Notes: generated by a model not told the origin, from the sequence alone. A stretch of DNA of 64,000 nt from Epsilonproteobacteria bacterium UBA4036 (GCA_002382325.1 DGAG01000011.1:223134-287133); one strand, 5' to 3'; shown: positions 40,404-50,148, counted from the first letter of the stretch. Made by a program: numbers and translations.

Positions 40404-43118
40404 ATGACGAACAAAGAAGATGCAAGCCTTATTTGTATAAAAAATTTTTCTTTTTCATATTCTGAAATAATGGCATTGGAAAATATTGATGTAACGATTC
40501 CTGCAAATAGTATGACTGCACTAGTGGGACCAGATGGTGTGGGAAAATCTACATTACTCTCATTACTTGCAGGGGTACGAAAAATTCAAACAGGGACAAT
40601 TGAAGTCTTTAATAATGATATTTCAAAAAAAACAGTTCGAGAAGAGAATTATTCACGTATTGCCTATATGCCACAAGGATTGGGAAAAAATCTTTATATG
40701 ACGCTTAGTGTGTATGAAAATATCGATTTTTTTGGTCGATTATTTGGACAAGATAAACAAGAACGAAAAGCACGAATAGAGTCACTTTTAAAAAGTACAG
40801 GACTGTATGAGTTCCAAACACGACCCGCTGGAAAACTCTCGGGAGGAATGAAACAAAAATTGGGTTTGTGTTGTGCGTTGATTCACGATCCTGAGTTACT
40901 GATTTTAGACGAACCTACTACGGGTATTGACCCACTTTCACGAAAACAATTTTGGGAACTTATTCGAGAGATTAAAAAAGTACAACACAATATGAGTGTT
41001 TTAATTGCCACTTCGTATATGCAAGAAGCACAAGAGTTTGATTATATTATTGCAATGAATCGTGGAAAAATTTTAGCGTATGATACGCCAAAAGCATTGT
41101 TAGAAAAAACACATACTCAAAGTATTGATGATATGTTTATTACTCTTTTAGATGAAAAAGTCAAAGAGATAAGGGTGTCTAAAAAACCAATAACTCCTTT
41201 AACTTCTTCAACAAATTTTGCCATTGAAGCAAAGAGCTTAAGCATGAAATTTGGAGAGTTTACTGCAGTGAATTGTGTGGATTTTCAAATTCAACAAGGG
41301 GAGATATTTGGTTTTTTAGGTTCCAATGGCTGTGGAAAAAGCACCACCATGAAAATGCTAACAGGGCTTTTAACTCCCAGTGATGGCAGTATTAAATTAT
41401 TTGGTAAATCTATCCAACAAAACAGTTTGGATATACGTAAGCACGTGGGGTATATGACTCAATCTTTCTCTTTATACAATGAACTTACCATCAAAGAGAA
41501 TATGGTTTTGCATGCACACTTGTATCAAATAGCTCACAATAAAGTGGCTTTAAGAGTTGAAGAGATGTTGGAATATTTTAAATTAAAAGCGTATGAACAC
41601 CGACTTACCAATGATTTACCTTTGGGCTTAAAACAACGATTATCTTTAGCCGTGGCAGTTATCCATAAACCCAAAATGCTTATTTTGGATGAACCTACAT
41701 CAGGAGTAGACCCACTTTCTCGAGATATTTTTTGGGAATTTCTAATTGATCTTGCTCGAAAAGAAGAAGTCACCATTTTTGTATCCACCCATTTTATGAA
41801 TGAAGGAGAACGCTGTGACAGAATCTCTTTAATGCACCAAGGTAAAGTACTTGTAACCAATACCCCACAAAATATTATTGCATCTAAATATAAAAATAAT
41901 TTAGAAGAGGCATTTATTGAGTATTTAAATGAAGAAATGACCGATGCCAATATCTCATATAAAGAAATAAAGCAAGAACAATCTTCTCAAAAACACCAGA
42001 ATAGTTTTTTTAGTATGGTACGTTTTTGGGGTTATGCTTATCGTGAATATCTTGAGTTGATTCGTGATCCCATTCGTCTTACTTTTGCCTTATTAGGAAC
42101 CGTTATTTTAATGTTTGTTATTGGATATGGAATTAATTTGGATGTTAAAGATATGCGATTTTCCGTGCTTGACTATGACCAATCACCACAAAGTCGAGAA
42201 TATATTGCCAATATTTCGGGTTCTCGTTACTTTTTAGAACAAGAGCCTCTTTTTTCACCCAAAGAGATTGATGAAACAATGCGTCAAGCCAAAGTCAGTA
42301 TAGTGTATGAAATCCCTCCCCATTTTGGGCATAATCTTCAAAAAGGACTTAATGTTGAAATTGGAGTTTGGATTGATGGAACACTCCCTTTTAGAGCAGA
42401 AACAATGCGTGGGTATATTTTGGGAAATCATCAACAATATTTGTCTACTTTAAGTTATCCTCAAGAAACATCTTTAGTCAATATTCAAATGCGATATCGA
42501 TATAATCAAGATTTTAAAAGTATCGTTGCAATGATTCCTGCAATTATTCCTATGTTGCTTATTTTTATCCCAGCAATTTTAATGGCAGTGAGTGTGGTTC
42601 GAGAAAAAGAGTTAGGCTCTATTAGCAATTTTTATTCAACTCCCGTAACCAAATTGGAGTTTTTATTGGGAAAGCAGTTGCCCTATGTTGTTATAAGTAT
42701 GATAAGTTTTTTAGGATTGGTGGTATTGGCTGTGTATGTGTTTGAGGTACCTCTTAAAGGAAATTTCATTCTTTTTTGTTGGGCAGCATTGCTATATATT
42801 ATTGCCACAACAGGATTGGGAATGCTTTTTTCTGCTTTTGCAAAAACACAAATAGCTGCACTGGGAACAACAGCAATATTAACCCTTCTGCCTACAATTA
42901 ATTTTTCAGGCTTAAAAGAACCTGTAAGTTCTCTTGAGGGAGTCGGTGTGTGGCTGGGTTCGATTTTTCCTGCTTCTTATTTTATTACCATCAGTCGAGG
43001 AATTTTTACTAAAGATGTGGGATTTGAGGGGTTAAAAAGTGAGTTTATTTCACTTGGTGTTCTTATTATAGGTATAACCGTATTAAGTCTCTTTTTTCTT
43101 AAAAAACAGGAAAAATAA
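40404..43118 (+). CDS. RbbA-like ABC transporter: two ATPases fused to a permease
   Basis: A 904-residue fusion. ATPase 1 has Walker A GPDGVGKST near 44 and signature LSGGMKQKLGL, Walker B LLILDEPT. ATPase 2 has GSNGCGKST near 310, but its signature is degenerate (LPLGLKQRLSLAVAVIH), as in RbbA, then LILDEPTSGVDPLSRD. The C-terminal ABC-2 permease begins near residue 550 (GYAYREYLELIRDPIRLTFALLGTV) and has about six helices. The architecture and length equal E. coli RbbA (YhiH). It exports an unknown substrate with the YhhJ-like permease; the ribosome-associated role reported for E. coli RbbA may not apply. It overlaps the next gene by one base. Confidence 0.88.
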   Translation: MTNKEDASLICIKNFSFSYSEIMALENIDVTIPANSMTALVGPDGVGKSTLLSLLAGVRKIQTGTIEVFNNDISKKTVREENYSRIAYMPQGLGKNLYMTLSVYENIDFFGRLFGQDKQERKARIESLLKSTGLYEFQTRPAGKLSGGMKQKLGLCCALIHDPELLILDEPTTGIDPLSRKQFWELIREIKKVQHNMSVLIATSYMQEAQEFDYIIAMNRGKILAYDTPKALLEKTHTQSIDDMFITLLDEKVKEIRVSKKPITPLTSSTNFAIEAKSLSMKFGEFTAVNCVDFQIQQGEIFGFLGSNGCGKSTTMKMLTGLLTPSDGSIKLFGKSIQQNSLDIRKHVGYMTQSFSLYNELTIKENMVLHAHLYQIAHNKVALRVEEMLEYFKLKAYEHRLTNDLPLGLKQRLSLAVAVIHKPKMLILDEPTSGVDPLSRDIFWEFLIDLARKEEVTIFVSTHFMNEGERCDRISLMHQGKVLVTNTPQNIIASKYKNNLEEAFIEYLNEEMTDANISYKEIKQEQSSQKHQNSFFSMVRFWGYAYREYLELIRDPIRLTFALLGTVILMFVIGYGINLDVKDMRFSVLDYDQSPQSREYIANISGSRYFLEQEPLFSPKEIDETMRQAKVSIVYEIPPHFGHNLQKGLNVEIGVWIDGTLPFRAETMRGYILGNHQQYLSTLSYPQETSLVNIQMRYRYNQDFKSIVAMIPAIIPMLLIFIPAILMAVSVVREKELGSISNFYSTPVTKLEFLLGKQLPYVVISMISFLGLVVLAVYVFEVPLKGNFILFCWAALLYIIATTGLGMLFSAFAKTQIAALGTTAILTLLPTINFSGLKEPVSSLEGVGVWLGSIFPASYFITISRGIFTKDVGFEGLKSEFISLGVLIIGITVLSLFFLKKQEK

Positions 43119-44236
43119 TGAAACAAAGCCTATATAATATTTATCACTTAGGTATAAAAGAGTTACAAACACTTTTCAGAGATAAAATTATGTTGAGTTT
43201 AATTGTGTATTCGTTTAGTTTTGCCATTTATATTGGGGCAACAAGTGCTTCTACAGATATTCATCATGCGTCCATTGCTTTTGTTGATGAAGACAGAAGT
43301 ACTTTGTCCGAACGTATTATCAGTGCTTTTTATAAGCCACGATTTAATCCTCCTCAACTCATTACCTTTGATGAAGTCAATCCCACAATGGATTCAGGAT
43401 ATTACACTTTTGTTGTCGTGATTCCCTCTGGTTTTGAGAAAAAAATATTAAAACAAGAAGCCACAGAGATTCAGCTTAATATTGATGCTACTCGAATGAC
43501 ACAAGCAGGAGTAGGGTCGGGATATATTCAAGCAATTATCAACCAAGAAATAGCAAATAGTCTCAATCAAAAAGAGATTTCACCAATTAATTTGGTGACC
43601 ACGTTTAAATATAATCCCAATTTAATCAGTACTTGGTTTGGAGGAATCAATGAAATTATTAGCAATATAATGATGCTTTCTATTTTACTTTCAGGAGCTG
43701 CTTTGATGCGAGAAAGGGAGCATGGTACCATTGAACATTTACTGGTAATGCCTTTAAATGCAGCTCAAATTATGTTGTCAAAAATTTGGTCAATGGGATT
43801 GGTGATTTTAATAGGGGTAACCTTTTCACTTCTATTTGTTGTGGAAATGGTGTTACAAATACCTTTACAAGGTTCTATGCTGTTATTTTTATTTGCGACT
43901 TTGTTGGTGCTTTTATCAACAACATCAATGGGTATATTTATGGCAACATTGGCTCAATCCATGCCGCAACTTGGGATGCTGTTTATTTTGATAATTTTAC
44001 CTTTATTAATGCTTTCAGGTGGAATATCTCCTTATGAAAGTATGCCTGAAGTGATTCAATATATTATGTATTTGTCTCCCACGAGTCATTATATGGAAGT
44101 AGCGCAGGCCATTTTATTCCGAGGAGCAGATATAACAATTATTTGGGGTAATCTTTTGGCAATTTTTATCATTGGGATTGCTTTTTTTGTAGGGGCACTC
44201 ACCCTTTTTAAACGCAGTTTAGAATCCCAAAATTAG
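43118..44236 (+). CDS. ABC-2 type permease (YhhJ-like)
   Basis: A 372-residue membrane permease: one N-terminal helix near 25-42, a large periplasmic loop to about 175, and five more helices from 178 (IMMLSILLSGAALMREREHGTIEHLLVMPLN) to the C-terminus. The EREHGTIEHLLVMP segment is a coupling-helix region of this family. It pairs with the permease half of the RbbA-like protein. The ATG overlaps the rbbA-like stop (TAATG). Confidence 0.88.
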   Translation: MKQSLYNIYHLGIKELQTLFRDKIMLSLIVYSFSFAIYIGATSASTDIHHASIAFVDEDRSTLSERIISAFYKPRFNPPQLITFDEVNPTMDSGYYTFVVVIPSGFEKKILKQEATEIQLNIDATRMTQAGVGSGYIQAIINQEIANSLNQKEISPINLVTTFKYNPNLISTWFGGINEIISNIMMLSILLSGAALMREREHGTIEHLLVMPLNAAQIMLSKIWSMGLVILIGVTFSLLFVVEMVLQIPLQGSMLLFLFATLLVLLSTTSMGIFMATLAQSMPQLGMLFILIILPLLMLSGGISPYESMPEVIQYIMYLSPTSHYMEVAQAILFRGADITIIWGNLLAIFIIGIAFFVGALTLFKRSLESQN

Positions 44237-44280
44237 AAAATTACATTTTCATAATAAGAGAAGATTAAGTCCGCTTTTGA

Positions 44281-44298
44281 TATCTTTCTGGCAAGATA
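44281..44298. promoter_or_regulatory. Candidate MarR operator (copy 2)
   Basis: TATCTTTCTGGCAAGATA: the outer arms TATCTT/AAGATA are an inverted repeat around 6 bases. It resembles copy 1 at 39342 at 15 of 18 positions. It lies 22 bases before the TolC-like start. Confidence 0.5.
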
Positions 44299-44320
44299 TA
44301 AAAAGATAAAAGGATTCATT

Positions 44321-45550
44321 TTGAAAAAAATATGCAGTATTTTTCTGATGCCTCTTTTTTTATGGAGTCAAAATCTAGAGGAATTGGTCAGTTTATCCAT
44401 TCAAAATCGATTGGTTGAATCTTCACAAAACAGTTTAGAATCCATACAAAAAGAGTATGAGAGTGTGCAAAGTGGGTATTTGCCCAAATTGGATGTTGGG
44501 GCAAATTACTCCACAACCAATAAAGAGACAGCCAGTGTGGCGGATAAATCTTACACCGCGTATGCTTCACTTAATTATAAGTTATACGATGGCGGTAAAA
44601 AATACGATGTGTACCGAAGTTATGAATCATCCATTAAAAGTAATCAAGAATCGCATGAAGCTCTTAAAAATGAGATTGCATTGGATGTAACAAACTATTA
44701 CTTTAATTATTTGACCTATATTGCTGCCAAAGAGGCCAAACAAAAAGAGATTGAACAACTGCAATCACAATACAAACGATTGAGCAACTTTTTAGCTGTG
44801 GGAAGTACTACCGAAGATGAGTTGGAAAAAATTGTCTCAAGAGTTGAAATAGCCAATGTGGATTTGCACGAAATTGAACTCAATATTCAAACCATTTTAC
44901 ACAATTTAGAGTACATTGTTGGAGAGAAAGTCAATATTGAAGCGGGTTCTTTTTTAAATGATGTAGAATCGCTTACTTCTGACACTTTACGATACGATAT
45001 TAAAGCTTTAGAGTATGACATGCAAACACTTTTAAGCAATGCACAAAGTGAAAAAAGTGGGTATTTGCCTACTATTACCTTAGACAATACCTACTCTTAT
45101 TATGATAAACAGTTCAACAATCCCGCATGGGACAGTAATTTGGATGAACAAAATATCTTTTCTGTTAATCTAAACTGGAATATCTTCTCTTTTGGTGAAA
45201 CATACCACAAATATCAATCCAAATATAAACAATATTTAAGTTTGAAATCGAAATTTGAGTATGAAAAAAACAGAGCCAATGTGGATTTACAGTTGGCACT
45301 TAAAGGGTACAATATCGCTAAACTTAAACTGCAATCCGCACAACTAAGTCTTAAAGCAGCGAACAGTACTTTTGAAGTGGTTAAATCCAAATATGAAAAT
45401 GGTTTAGTGGACAATGTGGCTTTTTTGGAGAGCTTAAGCGAAAAATCCAATGCCATGAGCGTGGTTGAAAAATCAAAAAATGATATCGAAATTAAAAAAG
45501 CACAAATTATTTTCCACAGTGGAAAAGAGTTAATAGGATATATAGAATGA
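44321..45550 (+). CDS. TolC-like outer membrane efflux channel
   Basis: A 409-residue outer membrane factor with a signal (MKKICSIFLMPLFLWSQ). The protein shows TolC-type repeated helical hairpins and strands (YESVQSGYLPKLDVGANYS near 45 and SEKSGYLPTITLDNTYSYYDKQF near 245). The start is TTG with AAAAGGATTCATT upstream. It would be the exit duct for both the ABC exporter upstream and the RND pump downstream. The stop overlaps the adaptor gene start by 4 bases. Confidence 0.88.
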   Translation: MKKICSIFLMPLFLWSQNLEELVSLSIQNRLVESSQNSLESIQKEYESVQSGYLPKLDVGANYSTTNKETASVADKSYTAYASLNYKLYDGGKKYDVYRSYESSIKSNQESHEALKNEIALDVTNYYFNYLTYIAAKEAKQKEIEQLQSQYKRLSNFLAVGSTTEDELEKIVSRVEIANVDLHEIELNIQTILHNLEYIVGEKVNIEAGSFLNDVESLTSDTLRYDIKALEYDMQTLLSNAQSEKSGYLPTITLDNTYSYYDKQFNNPAWDSNLDEQNIFSVNLNWNIFSFGETYHKYQSKYKQYLSLKSKFEYEKNRANVDLQLALKGYNIAKLKLQSAQLSLKAANSTFEVVKSKYENGLVDNVAFLESLSEKSNAMSVVEKSKNDIEIKKAQIIFHSGKELIGYIE

Positions 45551-46644
45551 AACAAAACAACAAAACTCTCTTTGGAGGGAAAAAAATAGTTATAACGGCA
45601 GTGTTAATTGCCTTAGGATTTAGTGCATGCAGTTTGGACAATAAAGAGCAACAAACAACACAAGAAAAACCGGCTTTACCTGTTAATGTTTTTACCGTTA
45701 AAAATGAACAAGCAACAACGACTAAAACTTATCCTGCCTTAGTTAAACCCTTTGAAGAAACAGATGTGAATGCAAGAGTAGAGGGGATTTTAAAACAAAA
45801 GCATTTTGAAGAAGGATCGTTGGTTAAAAAAGGGCAACTGCTTTATACCATTGAGCAAGATACCTATAAAGCCAATTTAGACCAAGCTCAAGCCAATTTT
45901 AACAAGGCGGACAAAGATTATACACGAGCTAAAGCTTTATTGGAAAGTAAATCCATCAGTGTACAAAGTTATGATGCGTATGTCTATGCGTATGAAGATG
46001 CGAAAGCCAAGTTGACTCAAGCAAAAATCCAATACGAATACACCAAAGTTACAGCACCTATTACAGGAATGGCAGGAATTAAAAAGAGTGATATTGGCGA
46101 TTTGGTGGGTTCAAAGAGTGAAAACTCACTTTTAGTAACCATAACAGCCATTGACCTAGTGCATGTGGAATTTTCATTACCAAAAGAGGATATAGAAGCA
46201 TATTTAAGCCAAATAAGAGCCAATAACGCACAAATTGCGATTGAAGCGAGTGGTAAGATTTATGATAAGGGTGTTATTGATTATATTGCACCTAAGTTAG
46301 ATTCTCAAACGGATACTTTACTTTTAAGAGCAAAATTTGAAAATAAAAATCAAGAGCTTATTGTGGGGAACTTTACAAAAGTTAAGGTTTCAAATCTCTC
46401 TTTAGGAGAAGTGTTTATCGTTCCAGAAAATGCCGTACTTAAAACGGCTAATGCAACGATTGTGTATGTTCTTGATGAAAATAATATTGCTAAAGTACGA
46501 CCCGTTGTTACAGGGGCACTGGTTGAAAAAGGTGTTGTGATAAAACAAGGGGTCAAAGCCAATGAACAAATTGTTATCAGTAATTTAGCCAAACTTCGAC
46601 CCGATACCAAAGTGCAAGTCTTAAATAAAGAGAACGCCCTATGA
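45547..46644 (+). CDS. RND-pump membrane fusion protein (lipoprotein)
   Basis: A 365-residue AcrA/MexA-type adaptor. The N-terminal signal ends in a lipobox (GFSAC, C28), so it is anchored in the inner membrane as a lipoprotein. The lipoyl motif DVNARVEGILKQKHFEEGSLVKKGQLLYTIE, a helical hairpin (residues about 100-150) and beta-barrel follow. It links the RND pump to the TolC-like channel. It overlaps both neighbours by 4 bases, so all three are cotranslated. Confidence 0.92.
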   Translation: MKQNNKTLFGGKKIVITAVLIALGFSACSLDNKEQQTTQEKPALPVNVFTVKNEQATTTKTYPALVKPFEETDVNARVEGILKQKHFEEGSLVKKGQLLYTIEQDTYKANLDQAQANFNKADKDYTRAKALLESKSISVQSYDAYVYAYEDAKAKLTQAKIQYEYTKVTAPITGMAGIKKSDIGDLVGSKSENSLLVTITAIDLVHVEFSLPKEDIEAYLSQIRANNAQIAIEASGKIYDKGVIDYIAPKLDSQTDTLLLRAKFENKNQELIVGNFTKVKVSNLSLGEVFIVPENAVLKTANATIVYVLDENNIAKVRPVVTGALVEKGVVIKQGVKANEQIVISNLAKLRPDTKVQVLNKENAL

Positions 46645-49600
46645 TTTCATCATTTTTTATAAAAAGACCTGTTTTTGCAGGGGTTTTATCAATAGTGATA
46701 TTTTTAACAGGCTTAATTGCCATGTTTAATCTTCCTATTGAACAGTATCCACGGGTATTGCCTCCTCAAATTATTGTCAGTACAACGTATCCCGGTGCCA
46801 GTGCGGATACCATTGCAAAAACGGTTGCAGCTCCACTTGAAGAACAAATCAATGGAGCAAAAAATATGTTGTATATGAACTCTGTTGCAGAAGACAGTGG
46901 ACGTTTAAGTATCAATGTATTTTTTGAAGTAGGGACAGACCCTGATTCGGCAAAAATTGATGTTAACAATCGTGTTCAAGCAGCCTTGGCTAAAATGCCT
47001 GAACAAGTGCAACGACAAGGCGTCGTTGTAGGAGAGCGAAGCCCCAGTATTTTGATGTTCATTATGTTGCAATCTCCTAATAATACCTATGATTCTATTT
47101 ATTTATCCAACTATGCTTTGCTTAATCTTGTTGAATCATTAAAACGTGTAAATGGTGTGGGAGATGCCCGTATTTTTGGTGCTAAAGATTACTCTATTCG
47201 TATTTGGATGGACCCTTTAAAGCTCTCAAAATATGCCTTGGCAACAACCGATGTGATTGCTGCTATTAAAGAGCAAAACAATCAATACTCGGCAGGAAAA
47301 GTTGCCGCGGAACCCATTGCCAATAAACAAATGTACACCTATACGATTCAAACACCCAAACGATTTGAAGACCCCGACCAATTTGGTGATATAGTTATTC
47401 GAGCCAATGAAGACGGAAGCAGTTTAAAACTCAAAGACATTGCAACCATTGAACTAGGTGCCAGTGATTACAGTGTTCAAACGCGTTTAAATAATGCGGC
47501 ATCGATTCCTATTGGGATTTTTTTACAAAGTGGAGCCAATTCACTCGAAACTGCCAATGCCATTTCAAAAGCTTTGGAAGAAGCAAGTCAAAACTTTCCT
47601 GAAGATATGACATACAGTATTCCCTATGACAGTACAAAATTTATCTCCGCTTCCATTTATGAAGTGGTTAAAACTTTTGCAGAAGCGTTGATTTTAGTTA
47701 TTTTAATTATCTTTTTATTTTTACAAAGCTGGAGAGCAACGATTATTCCATTTGTTGCTGTTCCCGTATCCATTGTAGGAGCTTTTGCAGGAATGTACAC
47801 TTTGGGCTTTAGTATCAATTTGCTTACGTTATTTGGATTGGTATTGGCCATTGGGATTGTGGTTGATGATGCCATTATTGTGATTGAAAATATTGAAAGA
47901 CACATGGAAGAGGGGCATACCCCTAAAGAGGCGGCTTTTATTGCCATGCGAGAAGTAACAGGTGCTTTGATTGCCATTATTTTAGTCTTAAGTGCCATTT
48001 TTATCCCTGTGGCGTTTATGGGAGGTTTAAGTGGTGAGATGTATCGACAATTTGCTATTACCATTGTTATATCGGTATTGATTTCAGGTTTTGTGGCATT
48101 AACGCTTACTCCTGCACTTTGCGTAAAGATATTAAAAAACAGACGACATGAACCCAAAGGATTTTTTAAATGGTTTAATACTATGTTTGAAAAAGCCACT
48201 CAAGGATATTCGTTTATTGTTAAAAAAACCATACGGTTTTCGTTGATTTCAATTTTATTGTATGTGGGATTACTTTTTGTTTCATACGATATGTTTAAAT
48301 CGATGAAAACGGGGCTTTTACCCGATGAAGACCAAGGAACCATTTTTGTCTTTGGATTTAACCCTCCTGGTTACTCTTTATCAAAATCAATAGAACTTTC
48401 TGAAGAGATTAATGGTATTATCTCTAAAGACCCCAGTGTGGCAAATATTATTACACTTGCAGGATATGACTTTACCACTTCTGCTCAAAGATCACATACG
48501 GTTGCAACCATTATTAAACTCAAAGATTGGGATGAAAGACCCAATCCAGAGCAAGAAGCTCAAGCCCTGTTGCAAAAATTCAGTAAACAACTTATGGCAA
48601 CAAGTGAAGGATTCTCTTTTGCCGTTGTTCCTCCTCCTATTATGGGGATGAGTGTGACAGGTGGATTTGATATGTATGTGCAAGACCGTACGGGTGGAAG
48701 TATTGAGAATTTAAGTAATGTGGTTGCTCAAATCATACAAAAAGCACAAACACGACCTGAACTTATGGGCGTAAGAACGGCATTGGCTGCAAATATTCCT
48801 CAGTTCAAAGTGGATGTGGATATTGAAAAAGCCAAAGCCAAAGGAGTGAGTATCAACGATATTTATAGTACTATTAATGCTACCTTTGGAAGCTACTATG
48901 TCAATGATTTTTCACTGTATGGAAGAACCTATCGAGTCAATTTACAAGCAACCGATGAGTACAGAAATAATATTGATGATTTCCAAAAAGTATTTGTACG
49001 TTCAAGCAGTGGCGAATTATTGCCCATTGATTCCTTTGTCAGTTATAAAAAAGTCGTGGGGGCTGATATCATTGAACGGTTTAACCTTTTCCAAGCAGCA
49101 AAAGTGTCAGGTCAACCTGCCCCTGGATACAGTTCAGGTGATGCACTTAATGCCATTGAAGAGGTTGCCAATGAGATTTTACCGGAAGGTTATACCATCA
49201 GTTGGACAGGTACAGCGTATCAAGAGAAACAAATTGGAGGCAGTTCCGCACAAGCTTTTATCTTTGGAGTGGTCTTTTTATTCTTAATTTTATGTGCGTT
49301 ATATGAACGATGGTTACTGCCTATTTCTGTTGTATTGGCGGTACCTTTTGCTATTTTTGGGGCGATTTTAGCTACGAACTTAAGAGCGTTGGATAACAAC
49401 ATCTATTTCCAAATTGGTTTACTCGTATTAGCAGGACTTGCGGCTAAAAATGCTATTTTGATTGTAGAGTTTGCACTACAAAAACAAAAAGAGGGCTACC
49501 GTTTGGTTGATGCTGCACTTGAAGCGGCTAAAGTAAGACTTCGACCTATTATTATGACCTCATTGGCATTTACAGTGGGAGTACTTCCTTTAGCCATTAG

Positions 49601-49754
49601 CAGTGGAGCTGGAGCTGCGAGTAAACACTCTATTGGTACAGGTGTTATTGGAGGGATGCTAACGGCAACCTTTATTGCCATTTTATTTATTCCGCTTTTT
49701 TATGTTTTAATTTCAAAACTCAAAAAAGAGGAAGAACCCACAAAAGTAGAGTAG
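46641..49754 (+). CDS. RND multidrug efflux pump (HAE1/AcrB type)
   Basis: A 1037-residue inner-membrane proton/drug antiporter. The N-terminus FFIKRPVFAGVLSIVIFLTGLIA and the NLPIEQYPRVLPPQIIVSTTYPGASA segment are typical. The proton-relay aspartates lie in GIVVDDAIIVIENIERHMEEG near residue 408, and GLAAKNAILIVEFA near 940 supplies the relay lysine. The length equals AcrB. Substrates are probably hydrophobic drugs or metabolites. A hairpin follows the stop. Confidence 0.95.
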   Translation: MISSFFIKRPVFAGVLSIVIFLTGLIAMFNLPIEQYPRVLPPQIIVSTTYPGASADTIAKTVAAPLEEQINGAKNMLYMNSVAEDSGRLSINVFFEVGTDPDSAKIDVNNRVQAALAKMPEQVQRQGVVVGERSPSILMFIMLQSPNNTYDSIYLSNYALLNLVESLKRVNGVGDARIFGAKDYSIRIWMDPLKLSKYALATTDVIAAIKEQNNQYSAGKVAAEPIANKQMYTYTIQTPKRFEDPDQFGDIVIRANEDGSSLKLKDIATIELGASDYSVQTRLNNAASIPIGIFLQSGANSLETANAISKALEEASQNFPEDMTYSIPYDSTKFISASIYEVVKTFAEALILVILIIFLFLQSWRATIIPFVAVPVSIVGAFAGMYTLGFSINLLTLFGLVLAIGIVVDDAIIVIENIERHMEEGHTPKEAAFIAMREVTGALIAIILVLSAIFIPVAFMGGLSGEMYRQFAITIVISVLISGFVALTLTPALCVKILKNRRHEPKGFFKWFNTMFEKATQGYSFIVKKTIRFSLISILLYVGLLFVSYDMFKSMKTGLLPDEDQGTIFVFGFNPPGYSLSKSIELSEEINGIISKDPSVANIITLAGYDFTTSAQRSHTVATIIKLKDWDERPNPEQEAQALLQKFSKQLMATSEGFSFAVVPPPIMGMSVTGGFDMYVQDRTGGSIENLSNVVAQIIQKAQTRPELMGVRTALAANIPQFKVDVDIEKAKAKGVSINDIYSTINATFGSYYVNDFSLYGRTYRVNLQATDEYRNNIDDFQKVFVRSSSGELLPIDSFVSYKKVVGADIIERFNLFQAAKVSGQPAPGYSSGDALNAIEEVANEILPEGYTISWTGTAYQEKQIGGSSAQAFIFGVVFLFLILCALYERWLLPISVVLAVPFAIFGAILATNLRALDNNIYFQIGLLVLAGLAAKNAILIVEFALQKQKEGYRLVDAALEAAKVRLRPIIMTSLAFTVGVLPLAISSGAGAASKHSIGTGVIGGMLTATFIAILFIPLFYVLISKLKKEEEPTKVE

Positions 49755-49774
49755 AAGACTAAATGACTTCTACT
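49750..49774. terminator. Convergent hairpin after the RND gene
   Basis: AGTAGAAG/CTTCTACT arms (8 bp) enclose a 9-base loop, then TTAT. It straddles the RND stop and the end of the convergent XRE gene, and may terminate both. Confidence 0.5.
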
Positions 49775-50030
49775 TTATGGGTTTAAAAAACTCTTCAATG
49801 GGAACATCAAAAAGCTTAGAAAGTCGTAAAAGATGTTTCAAATTAAAATGTTTTCCATGAGAATAGTTTTCAATATTGGCATAAAAGCCTGACGATTTAT
49901 GCCCAATAGATAATGCCACTTCGAGCTGACTCATGCTTTTTTCTTTTCGTACTCTTTTTATATTAGATGAAATGGTTTTAAAAAAAGTTTCTTCCTCTTC
50001 TTGAGTAATAATATCAGTATTATTTAGCAT
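49770..50030 (-). CDS. Small XRE-family regulator, paralogue of 4302-4526
   Basis: An 86-residue helix-turn-helix protein (ISSNIKRVRKEKSMSQLEVALSIGHKSSGFYANIENY). The shared GKHFNLxHLLxLS segment links it to the 74-residue XRE protein at 4302. Its N-terminus has an extra acidic stretch (QEEEETFF). It is divergent from the receiver-GGDEF gene. Two ATAGAAA-N3-TTTCTAT palindromes in the spacer are its likely autoregulatory operators. The target genes would be itself and the signalling pair. Confidence 0.85.
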   Translation of the reverse strand: MLNNTDIITQEEEETFFKTISSNIKRVRKEKSMSQLEVALSIGHKSSGFYANIENYSHGKHFNLKHLLRLSKLFDVPIEEFFKPIK

Positions 50031-50039
50031 ACGTATTCC

Positions 50040-50058
50040 TATAGAAAGTATTTCTATA
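50040..50058. promoter_or_regulatory. XRE operator palindrome 1
   Basis: TATAGAAA-GTA-TTTCTATA has perfect 8-bp arms. It starts 10 bases from the XRE start codon and is centred 53 bases from the second copy, about five helical turns. Confidence 0.65.
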
Positions 50059-50092
50059 AGGATATTTTTATTAAAATTTATTTACAATCATC

Positions 50093-50111
50093 TATAGAAA
50101 TCATTTCTATT
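50093..50111. promoter_or_regulatory. XRE operator palindrome 2
   Basis: TATAGAAA-TCA-TTTCTATT: the ATAGAAA/TTTCTAT arms (7 bp) are perfect and match palindrome 1. It is upstream of a GATACAAT -10 box (about 50141-50148) of the GGDEF gene. Confidence 0.65.
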
Positions 50112-50140
50112 GGAATGAATTGTATTTCAAGTTAGATTAA

Positions 50141-50148
50141 GATACAAT
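50141..50148 (+). promoter_or_regulatory. Likely -10 box of the GGDEF/hybrid-kinase operon
   Basis: GATACAAT, 30 bases downstream of palindrome 2 and about 36 bases before the GTG start. Confidence 0.45.
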
